Origin: Streptomyces aureocirculatus
GTDB taxonomy: Bacteria; Actinomycetota; Actinomycetes; Streptomycetales; Streptomycetaceae
Length of the DNA stretch: 64,000 nucleotides
Direction of reading: 5' to 3'
Assembly: GCF_000720475.1 (NCBI RefSeq)
Contig: NZ_JOAP01000001.1
Location: 186,001 to 250,000 of the forward strand
The notes under the pieces: generated by a model
What the model was told of the DNA's origin: nothing
Database searches by the model: none
The model's input: only the letters and a program-made list of their open reading frames with translations
Translations under genes and position numbers: made by a program
Shown: piece by piece, positions 38,910 to 47,129 of the stretch
Position numbering within the stretch: position 1 is the first letter of the stretch
Layout: each line of letters opens with the position of its first letter

Positions 38910-39263
38910 ATGACCGGCACGACGTATCCCGAACTGGCCGCGGCGCAGGCGTGCTTGCGGCTGCTGCACACCGCACGCGCCGCCCTGTCCGCCCCCGCGA
39001 CGGCACAGACCGCGGCGCTGCTCGCCGTGCCGATCGCGGACGCCGACGAGGCGCTGCGGCGTGCGGGCCTCGCGGGCAACGAGGCCTGGCTCCTGGAGAG
39101 GATCTACGATCTCGCACCGCACGCCCCGGCACCGGGGCCCGCCGACGCCGACCGCCGCCCCGCCGACGAACCGTCACCGGACGGCCGCCGACCTATCGGG
39201 CCGGACGCGGCGTCGGCCCCCGCGACCGCTCCGGCCCCGCGCCGCGAGGGGAGCCTGCGATGA
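38910..39263 (+). CDS. Small helical protein coupled to the hydroquinone reductase gene
   Basis: A 117-residue protein of unknown function. Residues ~1-75 are predicted helical (YPELAAAQACLRLLHTARAAL, ADADEALRRAGLAGNEAWLLERIYDL), the rest is Pro/Ala/Asp-rich tail. ATG at 38910 follows AAGGAG by 8-9 bases. Its stop overlaps the start of the next gene (ATGA), so the two are co-translated; it may be an accessory protein of that enzyme. Confidence 0.7.
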   Translation: MTGTTYPELAAAQACLRLLHTARAALSAPATAQTAALLAVPIADADEALRRAGLAGNEAWLLERIYDLAPHAPAPGPADADRRPADEPSPDGRRPIGPDAASAPATAPAPRREGSLR

Positions 39264-40324
39264 GCGGCGGTGGCGAGCGGAAGACCGAGGACGGCGGGAC
39301 GTCCGGCGTGGCGCAGGCGTCCGGCAACGCCGCGCTGGGCAAGAAGCCGTTCAAGCGCTCGCGGAGCCACTTCGCCGACCGTGTGACGGCGGACGGCCGG
39401 GACGGCTGGCCCGTGGAAGCGGGACGCTATCGCCTGGTGGTGAGCAGGGCCTGCCCGTGGGCGAGCCGCGCCCTCGTCTCCCGCAGACTGCTCGGCCTGG
39501 AGGACGCGCTCTCCCTCGCCGTCACCGACCCGATCCAGGACGACCGGAGCTGGCGCTTCACCCTCGACCCGGACGGCCGCGACCCCGTCCTCGGCATCCA
39601 CCACCTCAGCGAGGCCTACGACGCACGCGAGTCGGACTACCCCGGCGGCGTGAGCGTGCCCGCGATCGTGGACGTCCCGAGCGGTCAGCTCGTCACGAAC
39701 GACTACCAGCAGATCACCCTGGACCTCGCCACGGAGTGGCAGGACCTGCACCGCCCCGGCGCCCCCGATCTGTATCCAGAGCCGCTGCGGGCGGAGATCG
39801 ACGAGGTGATGGAGGGCATCTACCACGACGTCAACAACGGCGTGTACCGCGCGGGCTTCGCCTCCTCCCAGAGCGAGTACGAGTCCGCGTACGAGGATGT
39901 GTTCCGGCGCCTGGAGGAGACGTCGCGACGGCTCGCCGGGCGGCGCTATCTGGTGGGCGACAGCATCACGGAGGCCGACATCCGGCTGTTCACGACGCTC
40001 GTGCGCTTCGACGCGGTGTACCACGGCCACTTCAAGTGCAACCGCAGGAAGCTGACCGAGGACCCCGTCCTGTGGGCCTACGCCCGTGACCTCTACCAGA
40101 CCCCGGGCTTCGGCGACACGGTCGACTTCGACCACATCAAGCGCCACTACTACCAAGTGCACACGGGCATCAACCCCACCGCCGTCGTCCCCCTCGGCCC
40201 CGACCTGGCGGGTTGGCTGACACCGCATCACCGCGAGGAGCTCGGCGGCAGCCCGTTCGGCGAGGGGACGGCACCCGGGCCGGTGCCGGAAGGGGAGGAG
40301 GTCGCGGCGTCGGGACGTCCGTGA
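39260..40324 (+). CDS. Glutathionyl-hydroquinone-reductase-like GST (ECM4/Xi class)
   Basis: A 354-residue Xi-class glutathione-S-transferase relative. The catalytic Cys is in RACPWASRALV (about residue 61), where ECM4/YqjG enzymes have the same CPWA motif. Other family marks are GHVSVPAIVD-equivalent GGVSVPAIVDVP, NDYQQITLDLATEW, and EADIRLFTTLVRFDAVYHGHFKCNRR in the C-terminal domain. The family reduces glutathionyl-hydroquinones; actinomycetes lack glutathione, so a mycothiol conjugate is the likely substrate. Starts in an ATGA overlap with the small upstream gene. Confidence 0.94.
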   Translation: MSGGGERKTEDGGTSGVAQASGNAALGKKPFKRSRSHFADRVTADGRDGWPVEAGRYRLVVSRACPWASRALVSRRLLGLEDALSLAVTDPIQDDRSWRFTLDPDGRDPVLGIHHLSEAYDARESDYPGGVSVPAIVDVPSGQLVTNDYQQITLDLATEWQDLHRPGAPDLYPEPLRAEIDEVMEGIYHDVNNGVYRAGFASSQSEYESAYEDVFRRLEETSRRLAGRRYLVGDSITEADIRLFTTLVRFDAVYHGHFKCNRRKLTEDPVLWAYARDLYQTPGFGDTVDFDHIKRHYYQVHTGINPTAVVPLGPDLAGWLTPHHREELGGSPFGEGTAPGPVPEGEEVAASGRP

Positions 40325-40358
40325 CGGCGCCGTGCCGTCAGCTCGGGCCACCTTTTGC

Positions 40359-40379
40359 TAATGGGATCCATTTTCATAT
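40359..40379. promoter_or_regulatory. Zur-type box upstream of L32 paralog
   Basis: TAATGGGATCCATTTTCATAT resembles Streptomyces Zur sites (TGAAAATsATTTTCA dyads): the right half ATTTTCA is exact and the left half TAATGrrA is partly conserved. It lies 43 bases before the start of a cysteine-free L32 gene, a known class of Zur target. Confidence 0.7.
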
Positions 40380-40421
40380 AGCCTCGGGCCGTCCCCGCAC
40401 CCCTCGCACCAGGAGGATCCG

Positions 40422-40592
40422 ATGGCCGTCCCGAAGCGGAAGATGTCCCGCAGCAACACGCGTCACCGCCGCGCCCAGTGGAAGGCCACCACCCCCCAGC
40501 TCGTGCCGGTGACGGTCGACGGCGTCACCCGGATGGTCCCGCAGCGCCTGGTCAAGGCATACGAGCGCGGCCTCATCGCCCCCGAGGGCTGA
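40422..40592 (+). CDS. rpmF: 50S ribosomal protein L32, zinc-independent (C-) form
   Basis: A 56-residue L32 with the invariant N-terminus [17 protein letters not shown]. The zinc-ribbon cysteines of the ordinary form are absent; the C-terminal half is [17 protein letters not shown] and onward with no Cys. Such C- paralogs replace zinc-binding ribosomal proteins under zinc starvation and release their zinc. AGGAGG lies 6 bases before the ATG at 40422. A Zur-type box is directly upstream. Unlike many actinomycetes, the gene is solitary: no rpmG, rpsN or rpmB paralogs adjoin it. Confidence 0.95.
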   Translation: MAVPKRKMSRSNTRHRRAQWKATTPQLVPVTVDGVTRMVPQRLVKAYERGLIAPEG

Positions 40593-40616
40593 CCCACCGC
40601 AGGGCGCAGGCAGCGC

Positions 40617-40642
40617 GTTGCAGAGAATGCAACTCATGTTGC
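40617..40642. promoter_or_regulatory. Overlapping GTTGC/GCAAC inverted repeats before lactonase gene
   Basis: GTTGC at 40617-40621, GCAAC at 40629-40633 and GTTGC at 40638-40642 give two overlapping inverted repeats (TTGCA-N5-TGCAA and GCAAC-TCAT-GTTGC). They lie about 75-100 bases upstream of the secreted lactonase-type gene, in its probable promoter. The cognate regulator is unknown. Confidence 0.5.
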
Positions 40643-40716
40643 GGGTCTTGTCTGTTGGGACTTCTGGGGCCACTGTGGCTGTCATATCCGTCACTCCCGT
40701 CTCATGAGGTGCAGTC

Positions 40717-41877
40717 ATGAACAGAAGGCGGTTCATCGGTACGTCTCTCGCCGTGACCACGGCGGCCGTGACCGGCGCGGCTCCGGCCGGCGCGGCTCCG
40801 GCGGCGGTCGGGGCTCCGGCCGGTGGAGGCGCACGCGGACAACGGCGCCTGTTCCTCGGCACGTACACCTCGCAGCCGGGTGGCGGAACCGGCATCGGGA
40901 TCGCCACCTACGACGAGGCGACGGGCACCGTGACCGCCGCGGGCACCATCGGTGGCGTGCCGGACCCCTCCTATCTCGCGGTGCACCCTTCGGGGCGGTC
41001 GCTGTACGCCGTCAACGAGCGTGAGCAGGGCGGAGTGACGGCGGTCGACCTGCCGCCCGGCGGCAGCCCGCAGGTGCTCGGCACGCGCGACAGCGGCGGT
41101 GCCGGACCCTGCCATCTGTCCGTGCACCCCGGTGGCCGCTGGCTGCTGAGCGCCCACTACACCTCCGGCAGCGTGGCCGTGCACCCCATCGACGCATCGG
41201 GCGCCCTGGGCGAGCGCACCGATCTCGTCACGCACTCCACGCCACCGCCCGGGCCCGGTCAGCAGGGGCCGCACGCCCACCAGATCGTCACCGCGCCGGA
41301 CGGCCGCCACGTCCTCGCCGTCGACCTCGGCACCGACACGGTCTACACGTACCGACTCGACACGACCGCCGGAAAGCTGAGCCGCGTCTCCAGTGCGACG
41401 GTGCGGCCGGGGGCCGGGCCGCGGCACCTCACCTTCCACCCCGCGGGGCGCTTCGCGTACCTCGCCGACGAGCTGGACAACACGGTCGTCGTCTGCGCCT
41501 ACGACCTGGCGAGCGGGCGGCTCACGCCGGGTGATCCGCAGCCCACGGGCACCCGCCCCGGCGTCACGAGCTATCCCGCGCAGCTCGTCGTGACCGGCGA
41601 CGGAGCCTTCGCCTACCTCGCCAACCGCGGGGACAACACCCTGACCCGGTACGCGGTCGAGCGTGGCGGCGCACACCTGCGGCTGCTCGGCACGGTGCCG
41701 GTGGACGGCGACTTCCCGCGCCACCTCGCGCTCTCCCCGTCGGGCCGGCTCCTGTTCACCGCGAACCAGCGCTCGGGGTCGGTGAGTGTGTTCCGCGTGG
41801 ACGGGCGGACCGGGGCGCTCAGCCCGGCGGGCAGGCCGTTCGAGGCGCCGGTCGCGGTGTGCGCGCTGCCGTTGTGA
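40717..41877 (+). CDS. Exported lactonase-family seven-bladed beta-propeller
   Basis: A 386-residue protein of the 6-phosphogluconolactonase/YbhE-like propeller family. The N-terminus MNRRRFIGTSLAVTTAAVTG is a twin-arginine signal, so the enzyme is exported folded. Propeller repeats include RLFLGTYTSQPGGGTGIGIATYD, PSYLAVHPSGRSLYAVNE, GPCHLSVHPGGRWLLSAHY, GPRHLTFHPAGRFAYLADE and FPRHLALSPSGRLLFTANQ. Extracellular location argues against a pentose-phosphate role and for hydrolysis of an external lactone; substrate unknown. ATG at 40717. Confidence 0.93.
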   Translation: MNRRRFIGTSLAVTTAAVTGAAPAGAAPAAVGAPAGGGARGQRRLFLGTYTSQPGGGTGIGIATYDEATGTVTAAGTIGGVPDPSYLAVHPSGRSLYAVNEREQGGVTAVDLPPGGSPQVLGTRDSGGAGPCHLSVHPGGRWLLSAHYTSGSVAVHPIDASGALGERTDLVTHSTPPPGPGQQGPHAHQIVTAPDGRHVLAVDLGTDTVYTYRLDTTAGKLSRVSSATVRPGAGPRHLTFHPAGRFAYLADELDNTVVVCAYDLASGRLTPGDPQPTGTRPGVTSYPAQLVVTGDGAFAYLANRGDNTLTRYAVERGGAHLRLLGTVPVDGDFPRHLALSPSGRLLFTANQRSGSVSVFRVDGRTGALSPAGRPFEAPVAVCALPL

Positions 41878-41950
41878 GGAGCGCGGCGCGCGGATTCCCG
41901 GCGCGAAGGCCCCGGTCACGCCCGTAGCAGGAGTGGCCGAATCCGCCCCG

Positions 41951-42601
41951 CTACGGCACCACGAAGCTCACGTCGTCGGCGCTCGGCACGATCTCGACCT
42001 CGTCGCCGAGTGCCCACTCGGCGACGCGTGACACCGTTGCCGCGGGGACGGCGTCGCTGATGCCCGCGGCCGCCGGTATGTCGTACGTGCCATGGGCGTC
42101 GTGCGGGAGTACCACGCGGAAGTCGAGGTCGAGGGCCGTGCGCGCGGTGGCGCTGACGCACATCTCCGACATGACGCCGCAGACGGCGAGCGCGGTCACA
42201 CCCCTGCCCCGCAGCAGTTCCTCGAGTCCGGTCTCCTCGAAGCCGTCGTCCACGGTCTTGCGCAGCAGTACCTCACCGCGTTCGGTGTCCACCGGCAGTC
42301 GGACTTCCCAGTTGGGCGTGCCCACCTCGTCCGGCGCGCCCTCGGGGCCGTCGTTCTGCAACTGCACGACGAGGGCACCGGCCGCGCGGGCCCCGGCGAT
42401 GAGCTGTTCGGTGCGGGCGAGGACGGTGGCGGCGTGGGGCACGCTGTCCGCACCGGTGACGAAGGCAGACTGCATGTCCACCACGATCAATGCGTGCACG
42501 GGGTCGACAGTGCGGGTACGTGTACCGGCGTTTGAAGCCGGGGAGTCCAGGGACCCGGCGGGCGTGGCCGCGACGGGCTCGGGACGGCTGTCGGTGTTCA
42601 T
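41951..42601 (-). CDS. Isochorismatase-family cysteine hydrolase
   Basis: A 216-residue hydrolase with a complete catalytic triad: Asp42 (LIVVDMQSAF), Lys115 (LLRKTVDDGF) and Cys148 (GVMSEMCVSAT). It belongs with nicotinamidase- and N-carbamoyl-type amidases; substrate unknown. ATG at 42601 adds a ~34-residue disordered N-terminus; a GTG at codon 35 would start exactly at the conserved fold and cannot be ruled out. It differs from the cysteine-less relative at 1.4-2.0 kb. Divergent from a DUF1232 gene. Confidence 0.9.
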   Translation of the reverse strand: MNTDSRPEPVAATPAGSLDSPASNAGTRTRTVDPVHALIVVDMQSAFVTGADSVPHAATVLARTEQLIAGARAAGALVVQLQNDGPEGAPDEVGTPNWEVRLPVDTERGEVLLRKTVDDGFEETGLEELLRGRGVTALAVCGVMSEMCVSATARTALDLDFRVVLPHDAHGTYDIPAAAGISDAVPAATVSRVAEWALGDEVEIVPSADDVSFVVP

Positions 42602-42663
42602 GGGGCCATCATGCCGGTGGCCGCGCCGGCAGCGCCCTTCAATTTGATCGGAGTGCTGGTGCG

Positions 42664-43017
42664 GTGAAGACGGAAGTCATGGTGCTGCTGGCCGTGGCCG
42701 CGGTCTTGGTGGTCGCGACGCTGGTGGTGGCCGTCGTGCTCCTTGTACGGCTCGTCCGCACCCGCCGCGCGCTGCGGCGGGCCGGTCTGCCGACGGGTCG
42801 CGCCTGGGTGTTCTGGGGAGCGATCGGCTATCTCGTACTGCCCGCCGACCTGTTGCCCGACCCCGTGCTTCTGGACGACATAGGGGTGCTCGTCCTGGCG
42901 CTGCGATCAATGCGGTCCGCGGCCGAACCGTCCGCCGAAGCGGGCGGGAAGGTGCTCAGGACTCGGGAGGGGCGCTCGGGCGCAGGACCGGGCGGCGCAG
43001 CAGACGCGCCTTGGTGA
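42664..43017 (+). CDS. DUF1232 small membrane protein
   Basis: A 117-residue membrane protein: TM1 VMVLLAVAAVLVVATLVVAVVLLV, then the DUF1232 segment GAIGYLVLPADLLPDPVLLDDIGVLVLAL (residues ~53-81) with its conserved P-x-D-L-x-P motif. GTG at 42664. The last 62 bases overlap the 3' end of the convergent DUF2470 gene. Function of DUF1232 is not established. Confidence 0.88.
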   Translation: MKTEVMVLLAVAAVLVVATLVVAVVLLVRLVRTRRALRRAGLPTGRAWVFWGAIGYLVLPADLLPDPVLLDDIGVLVLALRSMRSAAEPSAEAGGKVLRTREGRSGAGPGGAADAPW

Positions 43018-43675
43018 GCAGGGCGTGCATCCGCTCGGTGACCTGGCCGAGGTCGTCGACGGGTTCACGGAACTGAAGGCGTACGTCGGCCTGACTGCTT
43101 ACGCGTTCCAGACGCAGCGTCAGGCCGTGCCGGTCGATGGCGAGCGGTTTGACGGCGACGACGCCGGTGAGGCTGTCCGCGGAGATCAGCCGGGTGAGCT
43201 GCTCCACGGCCTCCGGGTGGGCGTCGGCGAGATGCGTGAGGAGCCGGGACTCGGCCTGCGCGAGCGGGTCGGGGTCGGTGAGCGCGAACTCGTCGAGGTC
43301 GACGCCCGTACGGCCGCCCGCGTCGTGCAGCACCACGCAGACCGGTTCGAACACGAGGTGGTCGCGCGTCGCCGTGAGCGTGCCGGAGAGCCAGAGCCGT
43401 GAGCGCACCCGGTCCCTGATCGGTACCGGCGCCACGTCCGCGAACTCCAGGAGCGTGGACGGCTCGCCGCGCGGCGCGCAGATCAGTGCGGCGGCGAGCG
43501 CGCTGTCCTCGGGCGGGTGCAGGAGCACCGTGCCCCGTTCGCTCACGGTGTGGGCACCGACCAGATCGTCCCTGCCGATCTCCGTGGTCACCCCGCAGGA
43601 CCAGGCGGTGGCCAGCACGGAGCGGGCGCGCGCCGCCGCGGTGGGCATGGTCGTGCTGACGTGTCGGACACCCAT
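42956..43675 (-). CDS. DUF2470-containing, FMN-binding-split-barrel-like protein
   Basis: A 239-residue cytosolic protein. The N-terminal two thirds (LHPPEDSALAAALICAPRGEPSTLLEFADVAPVPIRDRVRSRLWLSG) is like the split-barrel part of HugZ/pyridoxamine-oxidase-like proteins, and the C-terminus (VAVKPLAIDRHGLTLRLE) is DUF2470. Members are often linked to heme or iron use. ATG at 43675 follows GGAGG by 6 bases. An iron box (43688-43706) covers the promoter just upstream, so it should be induced by iron limitation through the IdeR/DmdR repressor. Confidence 0.85.
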   Translation of the reverse strand: MGVRHVSTTMPTAAARARSVLATAWSCGVTTEIGRDDLVGAHTVSERGTVLLHPPEDSALAAALICAPRGEPSTLLEFADVAPVPIRDRVRSRLWLSGTLTATRDHLVFEPVCVVLHDAGGRTGVDLDEFALTDPDPLAQAESRLLTHLADAHPEAVEQLTRLISADSLTGVVAVKPLAIDRHGLTLRLERVSSQADVRLQFREPVDDLGQVTERMHALLTKARLLRRPVLRPSAPPES

Positions 43676-43687
43676 CCTCAACCTCCA

Positions 43688-43706
43688 TTAGGTAAGCCTT
43701 GCCTAA
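43688..43706. promoter_or_regulatory. IdeR/DmdR1-type iron box
   Basis: TTAGGTAAGCCTTGCCTAA is a 19-bp interrupted palindrome matching the actinomycete iron box TTAGGTTAGGCTMACCTAA in both arms. It ends 13 bases from the DUF2470 start codon, where bound repressor would block transcription. Confidence 0.85.
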
Positions 43707-43851
43707 CTTATCGGAGATCGTGTCGCGCTGCCAGCAGGCGTGCGGGTGTGGTGTGCACGACGAAGGCCGCCCCCGAACGAAAGTCGAGGACGGCCCAAGC
43801 GCCGTCGCAGCAAAAGCAGCGGTTCGTGGCGAAGACAGGGGCGGACACGCC

Positions 43852-44535
43852 CTAGTGCCCGCGTGCGATCCACTCCTCCAGATGCGGCGCCTCCGCGCCG
43901 ATCGTCGTGCTGTCACCGTGCCCGGTGCGCACCACCGTCTCCGGGGGCAGCGTCAGGAGCCGTCCGCGGATGGACTCCACGATGGTCGGGAAGTCACTGA
44001 AGGAGCGGCCCGTCGCGCCGGGTCCGCCCGCGAAGAGCGTGTCACCGGTGAAGACGGTGCCGAGCGACGGCGCGTACAGGCTGACGGCGCCGCGGCAGTG
44101 ACCGGGGGTGTGCAGCACCCGCAGCACCGTCCCGGCCACGGTCAGCTCCTGCCCGTCGGCCAGTCCACCGTCGGGTGCGCGGTCCGGGTGGGTGAGCTTC
44201 CACAGTTCCAGGTCGTCGGGGTGCAACAGGATCGGGGCGCCGGTGCGGGCGGCGAGGGCCGGTGCGGCGTCGACGTGGTCGTCGTGGGCGTGCGTGCACA
44301 CGATGGCGACGAGGCGCCGCTCACCCAGGGCGGCCGCGATGGCCTCGGCGTCGTGCGCCGCGTCGATGACGACGGCCTCGTGGTCGTCGCCGACGATCCA
44401 GACGTTGTTGTCGACGTCCCACGTCCCGCCGTCGAGCGAGAACGTGCCGGAGGTGACGAGATGGTCGACGCGCGCGGCACCGCCGCCCCGCGACCGGGAC
44501 GGGGAACCCATGGACTCGGCGTCGGCGGCGGCCAT
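43852..44535 (-). CDS. MBL-fold metallohydrolase next to mscR
   Basis: A 227-residue metallo-beta-lactamase-fold hydrolase with the metal motif THAHDDHVDAAP (H-x-H-x-D-H) near residue 82, a downstream His in HTPGHCRG, and TGDTLFAGGPG with the bridging Asp. Genes of this type follow S-(hydroxymethyl)mycothiol dehydrogenase in many actinomycetes and are thought to act on the thioester product, like a glyoxalase II. ATG at 44535 overlaps the mscR stop (TGATG). The stop is TAG at 43852. Confidence 0.92.
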   Translation of the reverse strand: MAAADAESMGSPSRSRGGGAARVDHLVTSGTFSLDGGTWDVDNNVWIVGDDHEAVVIDAAHDAEAIAAALGERRLVAIVCTHAHDDHVDAAPALAARTGAPILLHPDDLELWKLTHPDRAPDGGLADGQELTVAGTVLRVLHTPGHCRGAVSLYAPSLGTVFTGDTLFAGGPGATGRSFSDFPTIVESIRGRLLTLPPETVVRTGHGDSTTIGAEAPHLEEWIARGH

Positions 44536-45620
44536 CAGAACACCACCACCGAACGCAGCACGTCGCCGTGGTGCATCCGCTCGAAGGCCTTCTCGACCTC
44601 GTCGAGCGCGATCGTCTCGGTCACGAACGCGTCGAGGTCGAGCCGCCCCTGACGGTAGAGGTCGATGAGCATCGGGAAGTCGCGCGAGGGCAGGCAGTCC
44701 CCGTACCAGCTCGACTTCAGCGCGCCGCCGCGGCCGAAGACGTCGAGCAGCGGCAGGTCGATGCGCATGTCCGGCGTCGGCACGCCGACCAGGACGACCG
44801 TGCCCGCCAGGTCCCGGGCGTAGAAGGCCTGCTCGTACGTCTCCGGGCGGCCGACCGCCTCGATGACGACGTCGGCCCCGAACCCGCCGGTCAGTTCGCG
44901 GACGGCCTCGACGGGGTCCGCGGAGCGGGAGTTGACGGTGTGGGTGGCACCGAGACGGCGCGCGGTCTCCAGCTTGCGGTCGTCGATGTCGACGGCGATG
45001 ATCTTCGCCGCGCCTGCGAGGCGGGCGCCGACGACGGAGGCGTTGCCGACGCCGCCGCAGCCGATGACCGCGACGGAGTCGCCGCGGCCCACGCCGCCGG
45101 TGTTGATGGCGGCACCGAGCCCCGCCATCACCCCGCAGCCGAGCAGGCCCGCCGCGGCCGGGGAGGCCGCCGGGTCCACCTTGGTGCACTGCCCGGCCGC
45201 GACGAGCGTCTTCTCCGCGAACGCCCCGATGCCGAGCGCGGGCGCCAGCTCGGTGCCGTCGGCCAGGGTCATCTTCTGCTTCGCGTTGTGGGTGTCAAAG
45301 CAGTACTGCGGGCGTCCGCGCAGACAGGCACGGCACTGCCCGCACACGGCACGCCAGTTGAGGATCACGAAGTCGCCGGGCGCGACCTCGGTGACGCCGT
45401 CGCCCACCGACTCCACGACGCCCGCCGCCTCGTGCCCGAGCAGGAACGGGAACTCGTCGTTGATGCCGCCCTCGCGATAGTGCAGGTCAGTGTGGCAGAC
45501 CCCGCACGCCTGGACCTTCACCACGGCCTCGCCCGGCCCCGGGTCGGGCACGGTGACCGTCTCGATCCGCACCGGCTCACCCTTCGCCCGTGCGACCACG
45601 CCCCGCACTTGCTGCGCCAT
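44535..45620 (-). CDS. mscR: S-(hydroxymethyl)mycothiol dehydrogenase
   Basis: A 361-residue zinc-dependent class III-type alcohol dehydrogenase that oxidises the formaldehyde-mycothiol adduct and can reduce S-nitrosomycothiol. Catalytic zinc ligands lie in [13 protein letters not shown] and [10 protein letters not shown]; the structural zinc lobe is [15 protein letters not shown]. The Rossmann motif is GCGGVGNAS with Asp in [10 protein letters not shown] for NAD. ATG at 45620. It is coupled to the MBL gene, forming the formaldehyde and nitrosothiol detoxification pair typical of mycothiol producers. Confidence 0.93.
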   Translation of the reverse strand: MAQQVRGVVARAKGEPVRIETVTVPDPGPGEAVVKVQACGVCHTDLHYREGGINDEFPFLLGHEAAGVVESVGDGVTEVAPGDFVILNWRAVCGQCRACLRGRPQYCFDTHNAKQKMTLADGTELAPALGIGAFAEKTLVAAGQCTKVDPAASPAAAGLLGCGVMAGLGAAINTGGVGRGDSVAVIGCGGVGNASVVGARLAGAAKIIAVDIDDRKLETARRLGATHTVNSRSADPVEAVRELTGGFGADVVIEAVGRPETYEQAFYARDLAGTVVLVGVPTPDMRIDLPLLDVFGRGGALKSSWYGDCLPSRDFPMLIDLYRQGRLDLDAFVTETIALDEVEKAFERMHHGDVLRSVVVF

Positions 45621-45719
45621 GACTCTCGCCCTTCTCTCTCCTGCGTACGTCCGTCCGGCACGGCCGCCACGAGGGGCGGACGCCGGTACGAGGAGCCTAC
45701 GGCTCCGCGCACCTAGGGT

Positions 45720-46568
45720 GTGGACGTGCGCGTATTCGCTGCTCAGACGCTGCTGCCCGTGAACGCCGCGCTCGCAGTCGCACTGGTGGTGCTGCTGCTC
45801 GTCGCGGCGACGGCGGCCGCGGTGTCCCGGCTCTCGCCCGACGCGTCGCGGGGCCGCTCCCGTGAGGTCGTCGTGGCCGGGGTGCGGGCCGCCGCCCAGC
45901 TCGGCGCGGTGTCCCTGCTGATCGGCTGGGTGGCGCACCACGGAGCCGCGCTGTACGCCTTCCTGTTGCTGATGTTCGCCGTCGCCACGCGCACCGCCGG
46001 GCGCCGCATCACCCCGAACGCCACCTGGTGGTGGGCGGCCCTGCCCCTCGCCGTGCCCGTGGTGCCGGTCGTCGCGGCCCTCACGCTCACGGGTCTCGTG
46101 CCCGTCGACGGCATCGCGATGATCCCGGTGACCGGCATCCTCATCGGCGGCGCGCTCACCGCGACGGTCCTCGGCGGCCGTCGCTCCCTCGACGAACTGC
46201 ACATCCGCCTCGGCGAGTTCGAGGCGGGCCTCGCGATCGGCCTGCCGGAGCGCGACGCCCGCCTGGAGGTCGTCCGCCCCGCCGCCTCCGACGCGCTCCT
46301 GCCCGGCCTCGACCAGACCCGCACGGTCGGCCTCGTCACACTGCCCGGCGCGTTCGTCGGCATGCTGCTCGGCGGGGCGTCGCCCGTGCAGGCGGGCGCC
46401 GTGCAGCTCTTCGTGCTCATCGCCCTGATGGCGGTGCAGGCGGTGGCCGTCGCGGTGACCGTGGAGCTCATCGCGTACGGGAAGCTGCACCGCGAGCCGG
46501 ACCCCGCCCGAAACCGGCGCGGAGAAGTCGCACGTGCGAGCGTGGTACGGCGCAAGGCGGGGCCGTAA
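45720..46568 (+). CDS. FetB-like (UPF0014) ABC permease
   Basis: A 282-residue membrane protein of the FetB/UPF0014 family with about seven helices, including [42 protein letters not shown] and [23 protein letters not shown]. In E. coli FetB pairs with the ATPase FetA to export iron; no ATPase gene is adjacent here. GTG at 45720 or 45726. It lies divergent from mscR and 10 bases before the peroxidase gene. Confidence 0.87.
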   Translation: MDVRVFAAQTLLPVNAALAVALVVLLLVAATAAAVSRLSPDASRGRSREVVVAGVRAAAQLGAVSLLIGWVAHHGAALYAFLLLMFAVATRTAGRRITPNATWWWAALPLAVPVVPVVAALTLTGLVPVDGIAMIPVTGILIGGALTATVLGGRRSLDELHIRLGEFEAGLAIGLPERDARLEVVRPAASDALLPGLDQTRTVGLVTLPGAFVGMLLGGASPVQAGAVQLFVLIALMAVQAVAVAVTVELIAYGKLHREPDPARNRRGEVARASVVRRKAGP

Positions 46569-46578
46569 GCTCCGCAGC

Positions 46579-47073
46579 ATGTCTGTTTACGACGCGATTG
46601 AAATCGACAGCCTCCAGGGCGGACCCGCCAACCTCTCCCAGTACCGGGGCCAAGCCGTCCTGATCGTCAACGTTGCCTCCAAGTGCGGGCTCACGCCTCA
46701 GTACGCCGGGCTCGAGCGCCTGCACGAGCAGTACGCGAAGCGCGGCTTCACCGTTCTCGGCGTTCCCTGCAACCAGTTCATGGGCCAGGAGCCCGGCACG
46801 TCGCAGGAGATCGCCGAGTTCTGCTCCGCCACGTACGGTGTGACGTTTCCGATGACGGAGAAGGTGGAGGTGAACGGCGACGCGCGGCACGCCCTGTACG
46901 AGCGGCTCGTGCCGACGGCCGACGCGGAGGGCCACACCGGGGACATCCGCTGGAACTTCGAGAAGTTCCTGATCTCCGCCGACGGCGAGGTCGTCGCCCG
47001 CTTCTCCCCGCAGACCGAGCCCGACGCCCCCGAGCTCGTCTCCGCCGTCGAGGCGAACCTGCCGACCGCCTAG
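46579..47073 (+). CDS. Glutathione-peroxidase-family thiol peroxidase
   Basis: A 164-residue GPx-family peroxidase with Cys in place of selenocysteine at residue 36 ([10 protein letters not shown]), resolving-type Cys in FCSATYGV, conserved [13 protein letters not shown] and WNFEKFLI (Gln and Trp of the active site). In organisms without glutathione such enzymes use thioredoxin. ATG at 46579. Only 10 bases separate it from the FetB-like gene, so they are likely one transcript joining iron export and peroxide removal. Confidence 0.94.
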   Translation: MSVYDAIEIDSLQGGPANLSQYRGQAVLIVNVASKCGLTPQYAGLERLHEQYAKRGFTVLGVPCNQFMGQEPGTSQEIAEFCSATYGVTFPMTEKVEVNGDARHALYERLVPTADAEGHTGDIRWNFEKFLISADGEVVARFSPQTEPDAPELVSAVEANLPTA

Positions 47074-47090
47074 ACCTGTCCGGCGCGGTG

Positions 47091-47115
47091 CGCCCGCGCG
47101 GCGGACGCGCGGGCG
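47091..47115. terminator. Hairpin between peroxidase and GNAT relic
   Basis: A 9-bp perfect stem (CGCCCGCGC and complement, 7-nt loop) lies 18 bases after the peroxidase stop and 15 bases before the stop of the convergent GNAT relic. Confidence 0.6.
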
Positions 47116-47129
47116 CCCGGCGCCCCGGC

